From Duganella dendranthematis (GTDB lineage: Bacteria > Pseudomonadota > Gammaproteobacteria > Burkholderiales > Burkholderiaceae_D): DNA of 64,000 bases. Made by a program: the position numbers and the translations under genes. This document shows positions 1-7,900 of the stretch, one piece after another (the stretch's first letter is position 1; every line of letters starts with the position of its first letter). The DNA is taken from the NCBI RefSeq assembly GCF_012849375.1, contig NZ_CP051684.1:4216001-4280000 (forward strand), given 5' to 3'. Under the pieces are notes generated by a model. It was not told the DNA's origin and ran no database searches. It saw nothing but the letters and a program-made list of their open reading frames with translations.

Positions 1-410
1 GCCCGATCGCCAATCGCGTACAGGCAGGCAAACGGCCGCGCAGCGCGATGTCGCCGACGCTGGTGTTCGAGAAGGGCACGCAGAAGCTGGTGCTGGCCAC
101 CGGTTCGCCGGGCGGCTCGGCCATCATCAACTACGTGGCCAAAGTGTTGGTCGGTACGCTGGACTGGGGACTGGATGTGCAGCAGGCTATCAGCCTGCCG
201 AACATCGGCAGCCGCAATGGCCCTACCGAGCTGGAAGCAGGGCGCGTCAGCCGCGCGGTGGTGGCTGAGCTGAAGGCGCGTGGCCACGATATCCGCGAGT
301 ATGACCAGAACTCCGGTCTGCAGGGCATTCAGCGCCGCACCGTCAACGGCAAGCAGGAATGGTTCGGCGGCGCCGATCCGCGTCGCGAAGGTGTGGTGTT
401 GGGCGACTGA
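1..410 (+). CDS. ggt: Gamma-glutamyltransferase, C-terminal part (5' end outside window)
   Basis: The reading frame is open from base 3 and ends at a TGA at 408-410, so only about 135 C-terminal residues are seen. They belong to the small subunit of a periplasmic gamma-glutamyltranspeptidase, an Ntn-hydrolase that cleaves glutathione and other gamma-glutamyl peptides. The sequence shows the PRSxMSPT segment, which in this family binds the gamma-glutamyl group, followed by the GSPGGSxI oxyanion-hole motif. The protein ends with the usual GGADPRREG segment. The catalytic Thr and the autoprocessing site lie upstream of the window. Family assignment is firm; the physiological substrate cannot be judged. 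Confidence 0.9.
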   Translation, partial: PIANRVQAGKRPRSAMSPTLVFEKGTQKLVLATGSPGGSAIINYVAKVLVGTLDWGLDVQQAISLPNIGSRNGPTELEAGRVSRAVVAELKARGHDIREYDQNSGLQGIQRRTVNGKQEWFGGADPRREGVVLGD

Positions 411-502
411 TCTGGCGCAAACAATCATTATTTTAAAAATAAGATTAAGTTTTAATTAAGTAGACTTGGAACCGTCTGTAACCCTGCATTGACGGTGCCA
501 AG

Positions 503-2092
503 ATGAAGTTCCTCGCACTGCTGTTTCTGGCGGAAGCGCTGCTGTTGCAATGGCTCGGCGGCGTGTATGCCAGCGGCTTTGGCGGCCATCCTGACGAGGC
601 GGCGCATTTCGTCTCGTCGGTGATGGTGCATGATTTTCTGCTCCATCCCGGCGCCGGCCACCCGATGGCTTTTGCGCAGCAGTTTTACCTCCACTATCCC
701 AAGGTCGCTATCGGTAACTGGCCGCCGCTGCTGCATGGGCTGCTGGCGGTTTGGTATCTGCTGTTTGGCGTGTCGCGCGCGTCCGCACTGGTATTGATGG
801 CGGTGTTTGCAGCGGCTACGGCGGGTCTGATGGCGGCTGCCGCGCGGCGCTTGCTGTCGCCGGCGGCTGGCGTGTTTGCCGGTGCGGTATATCTGGCGCT
901 GCCGTTGGTGCAGGAGTGCAGTGCGGTCGTCATGACCGAGCATCTGGTGACGCTGCTGATTCTGGCCAGCACGCTGGCGTTTGCGCGGTTTGCGCGCAGC
1001 CGCACGACGGTTGCTGCGCTGCTGTTCGGCGGCCTGACCTCGGCGGCGATACTCACGCGCGGCAGTGCATGGGCGTTGGCCATCGTGCCGCCGATTGTGA
1101 TTGGGCTGACAGGGGAGTGGCGCCTGCTGACCAACTGGCGGCTTTGGCTGGCGGCGCTGATGGTCGGCGCGCTGTGCGTGCCTTGGTACGTAGCCACGCG
1201 CGGCATGTCGCCCAATGCCATGGTCGGCATCGACGCCACCGCACCCGCCGCGTTCTTCCAACAGGCCATGGCCTACTTTCCCTTAGCAGCCTTGCGCGCG
1301 ATCGGCCTTGCACTGACGCTACTGGCCGCGCTGGGCGTGTGGCACACCATGCTGCGCCGCCAGCCATCGCCACGCCCGGTGGAGTGGCCGGCGCTGGCTG
1401 CCATGGCGATTGGCGTGCTGCTGATCCAGTGCGTGGTCCCCGCCGGCATCGAGCAGCGCTACATGCTGCAACTGCTGCCAGCGCTGGTGCTGTTTGCCGC
1501 CGCCGGCCTGCACTGGCTGACGATGTTCGGCGCGCCGGCTATCGCCTGGAGCGCCGCCACCATCATCGTCCTGCTGTCGATGTTCCACCTACCCGACACC
1601 ATGCGCAACAGCGGCTACGATCAAATCGCCGCCGACCTGGCCAGCCAGCGCACACCAACGCTGCTACTCATCTCCGACGCCCGCGGCGAGGGCAGTATGG
1701 TCGCGGCCATCGCGCTGCGCGACAGCCGTCCGCACTCGCTGGCCCTGCGCGGCAGCAAACTGCTGGTCAGCGAAGACTGGCTGGGCCGCTCCAGCCACCC
1801 GCGCTTCGCCACCGACGACGCCATGCGCGCCATGCTGGACGCCATCCCCGTCAACGCCGTCATGATCGACCACGCCATCGAAGCCAATCAGATCCGCCAC
1901 TACCACCAGCAAATCGAACAACTGCTTAAGGCCGATCCCGAACACTGGCAACGCCACGCGAGCTACGACATCACCCGCTACGGCCAACCGCACTCACACG
2001 CCGTCGACATCTACCTGCGCAAGCCACGCGACAGCAACGCCGCGCAAACCATCAACCAGGCCTACCTCGGCCAACTTATGCAACGCCAATGA
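503..2092 (+). CDS. GT-C family membrane glycosyltransferase (ArnT/PMT-like)
   Basis: 529-residue polytopic protein. It resembles the GT-C/GT39 group, which transfers sugars from polyprenyl-phosphate donors on the periplasmic face of the inner membrane. Visible features are an N-terminal membrane helix, an acidic first-loop motif HPDEAAH near residue 30 where GT-C enzymes carry their catalytic Asp/Glu, and about ten further hydrophobic helices to residue 370. A soluble tail of about 150 residues follows. It lies 13 bp before a UbiA-type prenyltransferase and a HAD hydrolase, so a polyprenyl-phosphate sugar made by those two would be a logical donor (inference). Donor and acceptor are unknown. 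The start has only a weak ribosome-binding site. Confidence 0.7.
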   Translation: MKFLALLFLAEALLLQWLGGVYASGFGGHPDEAAHFVSSVMVHDFLLHPGAGHPMAFAQQFYLHYPKVAIGNWPPLLHGLLAVWYLLFGVSRASALVLMAVFAAATAGLMAAAARRLLSPAAGVFAGAVYLALPLVQECSAVVMTEHLVTLLILASTLAFARFARSRTTVAALLFGGLTSAAILTRGSAWALAIVPPIVIGLTGEWRLLTNWRLWLAALMVGALCVPWYVATRGMSPNAMVGIDATAPAAFFQQAMAYFPLAALRAIGLALTLLAALGVWHTMLRRQPSPRPVEWPALAAMAIGVLLIQCVVPAGIEQRYMLQLLPALVLFAAAGLHWLTMFGAPAIAWSAATIIVLLSMFHLPDTMRNSGYDQIAADLASQRTPTLLLISDARGEGSMVAAIALRDSRPHSLALRGSKLLVSEDWLGRSSHPRFATDDAMRAMLDAIPVNAVMIDHAIEANQIRHYHQQIEQLLKADPEHWQRHASYDITRYGQPHSHAVDIYLRKPRDSNAAQTINQAYLGQLMQRQ

Positions 2093-2105
2093 AAGGGGAC
2101 ACGCC

Positions 2106-3089
2106 ATGCAAGCCGACACCCTGTCGCCCAGCCTGACGCGGCAACCTGGCCGCTTCCGCGACTACCTCGCCATCGCCCGCTTTGACCACAGCACAAAACA
2201 CATCTTCATCCTGCCCGGCGTCATGCTGGCCTACCTGCTGCGCGGCGTGCACACCACCCAGCTCGGGCTGGACCTGCTCCTCGGACTGATGACCGCCATC
2301 GCCATCGCCTCCGCCAACTACTGCATCAACGAATGGCTGGACAGCGCCTTCGACCGCCACCATCCGACCAAATCGCAGCGTCCCTCGGTGCAGCGCGAAC
2401 TCAAAGGCAAATGGGTCTTCCTTGAATGGCTGCTGTTCCTCGGCGCCGGCCTGCTGTGCGCCTCGCGTTCCAGCGCCACTTTGACGCTGGTGGCGGTATT
2501 GTTCGCACTACAGGGCGTGGTGTACAACGTCCAGCCGCTGCGCACCAAGGACAAGGCCTACCTCGACGTGCTGTCCGAATCCGTCAACAACCCACTGCGC
2601 CTGCTGATCGGCTGGATCATCATCGATCCGACCTCGCTGCCGCCATCGTCGGTGATCCTGGCCTACTGGTTCGGCGGCGCTTTCCTGATGGCCGCCAAAC
2701 GCTATTCCGAATACCGCGAAATCACCGCCACCCACGGCCGCGCGCTGCTGGTGCGCTACCGCGCCAGTTTCGCCGGCTACAGCGAAACCTCGCTCAACGT
2801 CTCGTGCTTCACCTACGGCCTGTTGTCGAACTTCTTCCTGGCCGTGTTCCTCATCAAATACCGCATCGAGTACCTGCTGCTGATGCCCTTCATCACCGCG
2901 CTGTTCGCGCAATACCTGGCGCTGGCCATGCAGGCCGGATCGTCGGCGCAGGCGCCGGAGAAGCTGTTCCGCGAACGTAGCCTGATCCTGATCGTCGCCG
3001 CAGTCGCCATCAGCTTCGGCGTCGCCACCTTTATCGACATCCCGGCTTTCGAATGGCTAGCCGGCCAACGCTTCATCGGCCTGCCGTAA
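2106..3089 (+). CDS. UbiA-family prenyltransferase, decaprenyl-phosphate phosphoribosyltransferase-like
   Basis: 327 residues with about eight membrane helices. The UbiA-superfamily polyprenyl-diphosphate/Mg motif NxxxDxxxD is clear at N75, D79 and D83, followed by HHPTKSQRP. That basic HP-K-RP pattern is typical of the branch that includes 5-phosphoribosyl-1-diphosphate:decaprenyl-phosphate phosphoribosyltransferase rather than quinone or heme prenyltransferases. In that branch the reaction places phosphoribose on a polyprenyl phosphate. A good ribosome-binding site (AAAGGGG) precedes the ATG. The next gene, 1 bp downstream, is a HAD phosphatase, and the previous one is a GT-C glycosyltransferase; both fit a lipid-linked pentose route. 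UbiA membership is firm; substrate is inferred. Confidence 0.75.
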   Translation: MQADTLSPSLTRQPGRFRDYLAIARFDHSTKHIFILPGVMLAYLLRGVHTTQLGLDLLLGLMTAIAIASANYCINEWLDSAFDRHHPTKSQRPSVQRELKGKWVFLEWLLFLGAGLLCASRSSATLTLVAVLFALQGVVYNVQPLRTKDKAYLDVLSESVNNPLRLLIGWIIIDPTSLPPSSVILAYWFGGAFLMAAKRYSEYREITATHGRALLVRYRASFAGYSETSLNVSCFTYGLLSNFFLAVFLIKYRIEYLLLMPFITALFAQYLALAMQAGSSAQAPEKLFRERSLILIVAAVAISFGVATFIDIPAFEWLAGQRFIGLP

Positions 3090-3090
3090 C

Positions 3091-3756
3091 ATGGACTGGA
3101 ACGCGGTCACCCTGGCGGTATTCGACGTTGACGGCACGCTGTACAACCAGCGGCGCCTGCGCCTGAAGATGGCGTGCGAGCTGCTGCTGCACGCGCTGCG
3201 CAGCCGCAGCCTGCGCGCACCACGCCTGCTGGCCGCCTACCGCCGACTGCGGGAACAGCTGGCCGATGACGAAGTCCATGACTTTGAACAGGTGCTGCTG
3301 ACGCAAACGGCCGACCGTTGCGGACTGCCGCCGGCTACCGTGGCGGCGCTGGCCACTGAATGGCTGGAACAACGCCCCCTGCGCCATATCGCCGCCTGCC
3401 GCTACGACGGCCTGCCGGAGCTGTTCCAGCGCCTGCGCGCACGCGGCAAGCGCATCGCCATCCTATCCGACTACCCGGCGCAAGCCAAATTGCAAGCCAC
3501 CGGACTGAGGGCCGACATCATCATCTGCGCCGGCGACGTCGGCGTCCTCAAACCCCACCCACGCGGCTTGCAGCTGGCGATGGCGCTGGCCGGCGCCGCC
3601 CCCGCGTCCACGGTGATGATTGGCGACCGTCCGCAACGCGACGGCGCCGCCGCCCGTCGCAGCGGCGCCCATGCGCTGATCAAGTCGCGCCGCCCGTTGC
3701 CGGGCTGGCAAACCTTTGCCACCTACCGTGACCCGCTGTTTACCGTGCAGCTATGA
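3091..3756 (+). CDS. HAD-superfamily phosphatase
   Basis: 221-residue soluble protein. Motif I is FDVDGT with nucleophile D12 and acid/base D14. A helical cap covers roughly residues 20-105. Motif II is the ILSD segment near residue 128, the motif III Lys is in VLKPHP, and motif IV is in MIGDRPQRDG. This is a complete HAD phosphatase core. It starts 1 bp after the UbiA-like gene, so co-translation is likely. In mycobacteria a phosphatase removes the 5-phosphate from decaprenylphosphoryl-5-phosphoribose; this HAD protein may do the analogous step here (inference from position only). An unrelated phosphoglycolate-type role cannot be excluded. Confidence 0.75.
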   Translation: MDWNAVTLAVFDVDGTLYNQRRLRLKMACELLLHALRSRSLRAPRLLAAYRRLREQLADDEVHDFEQVLLTQTADRCGLPPATVAALATEWLEQRPLRHIAACRYDGLPELFQRLRARGKRIAILSDYPAQAKLQATGLRADIIICAGDVGVLKPHPRGLQLAMALAGAAPASTVMIGDRPQRDGAAARRSGAHALIKSRRPLPGWQTFATYRDPLFTVQL

Positions 3757-3786
3757 AAACCGCGTAGACCCTGATAACCTTGCAAG

Positions 3787-4962
3787 ATGGGACTACAAAA
3801 GAAAACAGGCTTGATCCTTTCCGGCGGCGGCGCGCGGGCCGCCTACCAGGTCGGCGTGCTGCAAGCGATTTCAGAAATTTTATGGGAAGAGGGCTGGCCT
3901 CCGGCCCGTAATCCTTTTGATATCATCTGCGGCACCTCGGCAGGCGCCATCAACGCCACTGCCTTGGCTTGTCGGGCCGATAACTTCGGCGAAGGCGTGC
4001 AAAAGCTGCTCGACGTTTGGCAGCATATCGAAGTCGAACAGGTGTACCGCGCCGATTCGCTGGGCGTGATCCGTTCCGGCGCTCGCTGGTTGTCGCTGCT
4101 GTCGTTCGGCTGGCTGCTGCGCAAATGGCGCGCCGCGCCGCCGGCCTCCCTGCTGGACAACACGCCGCTGGTCGGCCTGCTGCACCGCATGCTCGACCTG
4201 CCGCGTCTCGACAGCGTGCTGTCCGAAGGCCTGCTGCACGCGCTGGCCGTCACCGCCTCGTCCTACACCGCCGGCAATCACCTGACCTTTTACCAGACCG
4301 CCGCCGACATCGCGCCGTGGGTGCGCATGCAGCGCGTGGCCTTGCAGGACCAGATCGGCGTCGAGCACTTGCTGGCGTCGTCGGCGATCCCGTTCATCTT
4401 CCCGGCCACGCCGCTGTACATGGGCGGCCACCGCGAATACTGCGGCGACGGTTCGATGCGCCAGCTGGCGCCGATCTCGCCGGCCATCCACCTCGGCGCC
4501 AGCAAGGTGCTGGTGGTGGGCGCCGGCCGCCTGACCGAACCGGCGCGCAGCGCCGCCGAAAAGAACGCCGCCCGCTATCCGAGCCTGGCGCAGATCGCCG
4601 GCCACGCCATGTCGTCGATCTTCCTCGACGGCCTGGCGGTCGATATCGAGCGGCTGGAACGCATCAACAAAACCCTGGCGATGCTGCCGCCCGAGCTGCT
4701 GGAAAAGACCCCACTTAAACCAGTCAAGCTGCTGGTGATCGCGCCGTCCGAACGACTGGACGATATCGCCACGCGCCACATCGGCAGCCTGCCGGCGCCG
4801 ATTCGCACTATGTTGTCCAGCATCGGCGCCACCGAAGCGCGTGGCGCGGCGCTGGCGTCCTACCTGCTGTTTGAGTCCACCTACACCTGTGAGTTGATAC
4901 GCCTCGGCCAGCGCGACACCTTTGCGCGCAAGAGCGACGTGCTGGCCTTCTTCGAATCCTGA
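3787..4962 (+). CDS. Patatin-like phospholipase family protein
   Basis: 391 residues. The patatin Ser-Asp dyad is intact: the glycine-rich oxyanion loop GGGARAAYQ starts at residue 13, the nucleophile elbow GTSAG carries Ser51, and the catalytic Asp is in CGDGS at D221. No signal peptide is seen, so it should be cytoplasmic or peripheral to the inner membrane. The family hydrolyses acyl ester bonds of phospholipids or neutral lipids. The C-terminal 150 residues are a helical extension typical of proteobacterial patatin proteins of this length. It ends 5 bp before the start of the sensor-kinase gene, suggesting co-transcription with it. Confidence 0.85.
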   Translation: MGLQKKTGLILSGGGARAAYQVGVLQAISEILWEEGWPPARNPFDIICGTSAGAINATALACRADNFGEGVQKLLDVWQHIEVEQVYRADSLGVIRSGARWLSLLSFGWLLRKWRAAPPASLLDNTPLVGLLHRMLDLPRLDSVLSEGLLHALAVTASSYTAGNHLTFYQTAADIAPWVRMQRVALQDQIGVEHLLASSAIPFIFPATPLYMGGHREYCGDGSMRQLAPISPAIHLGASKVLVVGAGRLTEPARSAAEKNAARYPSLAQIAGHAMSSIFLDGLAVDIERLERINKTLAMLPPELLEKTPLKPVKLLVIAPSERLDDIATRHIGSLPAPIRTMLSSIGATEARGAALASYLLFESTYTCELIRLGQRDTFARKSDVLAFFES

Positions 4963-4966
4963 TTGC

Positions 4967-7900
4967 ATGTCGAGTTTTAAACGCCTTTGCTGCTGCCTGC
5001 TGCTGCCGGCCTTGATGCTGTGGGAAGCCACGGCATGGGCCGGCGCGCCGCCGCGCACCTTGCGTTTCGAGCAGCTCAGCGTGGAGCATGGCCTGGCGCA
5101 GGAAACCGTGCTGGCCATCGCCCAGGACCGGCAAGGCTTCATGTGGCTCGGCACGCAGGCAGGCCTGACGCGCTTCGACGGCTATCGCACCATCACCTAC
5201 AAGAGCGCCATCGCCGATCCGCGCAGCCTGGTCGACAACTGGGTGCGCGTGCTGCACCTCGATCCGACCGGCCAGCTGTGGATCGGCACCGACGGCGGGC
5301 TGGATCGCTACGATTCCGCTACCCGCACATTTACGCACTTCCTGCCGCGCGAATCGCCGCAGCGCGGTAACGGCAACCGTCACGTGCGGGCGATTGCCGA
5401 CGATGGCGCCGGCGGCCTGTGGGTGGCCAGCGCCGACGGCCTGCATCACTTCGACCCGATTACCAAGCGCTTCACCAGTTGGCACCACGATCCGGCCGAT
5501 GCCGGCAGCCTGTCCAACGACCATGTGGCGGCGCTGGCGCGCGACAACGCCGGCCGCCTGTGGGTGGGTACCGCTTCGGGCCTGGACATGCTGGCGCCCA
5601 GCGCCACGCGCTTCCAGCATTACGACGTAGACGCCAGTAGCGACAGCAAATTCAACTCGGTGACGGCGCTCCAGGTAGACAACGCGCAGACGCTGTGGGT
5701 TGGCACGCAGGGCGGGCTGGAACAATGGCGATTGCTGGCCGCCGAACCGCAACGCCGCCGACTCGGCGCGCGCGAGGGACTGCATGTGGGCGTCAGCGTC
5801 ACCTCGCTGTACCAGGATGCCGAGGCCAATTTGTGGATAGGCTCACTGGCCGATGGTCTGTTCCGCTGGCTGCCGGCAGAGGAGCGCATGGTGCCGTACC
5901 GTCACCAGGTCGGTGATCCGCACAGCGTGGCGGACAACCAGATTTCGGCGCTGTTCCGCGACCGCGTAGGCACCTTGTGGGTCGGTACGTGGAACGATGG
6001 CGTCAGCCGGGTCGACATGGGCAGCGGCGGTTTCGCGCGCATCGTGCGCCAGGCGGAGCAGCCCAACTCCCTGTCGGACAACAAGGTGCGCGCCATTCTG
6101 TCCGACGGACACGGCAAGCTATGGCTGGGCAGCAGCGGCGGCCTGAATCTGTATGACCCGGTGAGCGGTGAGAGCAAGGTATGGCGCCACGATCCCAAGC
6201 GCGCCAACAGCATCAGCGATGACCAAGTCACCGCGCTGTGGCGAGAGAAGAACGGCAACCTGTGGCTGGGCGGTCCGGCTGGCATCAACCACCTCAATCT
6301 GACCACCGGCTCGATCCGCGCCGTCTCCTTCGTACGCGGCGATCCCTCCAGCGACACCATCCGCAACATCGTCCAGGACCGCAGCGGCATGTTGTGGATT
6401 GCCTCGCGCGGCGGCTTGCACCGGCTCGACCCGCAAACGCTGGAAGTGCGCACCTACCGCCACGATCCGGCCGACAGCAGCAGCCTGTCGGACAACGTGG
6501 TGCGGCCGATCCTGGAGGACCGCAAGGGCCAGCTGTGGGTCGGCACCTTCAACGGCCTCGATCTGCTCGACCGCAAAACCGGCGCCTTCCGCCACTTCCG
6601 CCGCGATGCCACCGACCCGTATAGCCTCAGTCACGACGAGGTGCACTTCCTGTACGAAGACCCGCGTGGCACCATCTGGGTCGGCACGGCGGCAGGACTG
6701 AACCGGATGGAGGTGACGGCCGACGGCGGCATACGATTCCGCCGCTACCTGCGCCAGGACGGCATCGCCGACGACGCCATCGCGTCGATCCTGCCCGATG
6801 AAGCGGGCAACCTGTGGATGAGCACCAACAGCGGCCTGTCGCGCCTCAACGTCGAAACGGGCCTGGTGCGCAACTACAGCGGCGCCGATGGCACCATCGA
6901 AGGCGCCTACTTCGACGGCGCCGCCTTGCGCACGCCGGACGGCACGCTATACTTCGGCGGCTTCAATGGCATCACCGCATTCTCGCCGACCGACGTGCGC
7001 GAGAACAGCGTGGCGCCGACGGTGGCGATTACCGACTTCCAGATTTTTAACAAGTCGATCAAGCCAGGGCAGGGCGACCATCCGGACGTACTGAAGACCG
7101 CGATTGAACACACCAGCGCCGTCACGCTGCCGGAATCCGATTCGGTGTTCTCGCTGGAGTTCGCGGCACTGCACTACGCGGCGCCGCAGCGCAACCGCTT
7201 CGCCTATCAGCTGCAAGGCTTTGACGAGGACTGGGTGGTCACCGACTCCACCAAGCGCTTCGCCACCTACACCAATCTGGACCCCGGCAAGTACCTGTTC
7301 CGCGTCAAGGCCGCCAACAAGGACGGCATCTGGAACGACAACGCGGCCACGCTGGAGATCACCATCCGTCCGCCGTTCTGGAAGACCTGGTGGTTCCGCA
7401 CGCTGCTGGTGTGGGTGGGGTTGGGCGGGGCGTATGCCGTCTACCATGCGCGCGTGCGCAGCCTGCGCCATCAGCAACTGCGGCTGGAGCACCTGGTGGG
7501 ATCGCGTACGGCGGAAGTGGAGCACAAGAACCAGCAGCTGCAACAGCAGAAGCACGAACTGGAACGCCGCAGGGTGGAAGCGGAAGCGCAGCGCGCCGAG
7601 GCCGAGCAGCGCCGCATCGATACCGAGCTTCAGAAGGAAGAAGTGGAGCAGGCTCACCGCAATATTTCGGTGCTGAGCGAACTGGGACGCGAGATGAGCG
7701 CCTCGCTCGACATGGAAACCACCATGCAGACGCTGTACCGCCACGTCAATCACCTGATGCATGCACCGATCTTCGGCATCGGCTTCGTGCGCGAGGCAGA
7801 CGGCGTAATCGACTTCCCGTTCGCGATCGAAGGCGGCGTGCGCACCTATCCGTACCAGCGCCGGCTGGACCAGCCCAACCAGCTGGCGGTGTGGTGCCTG

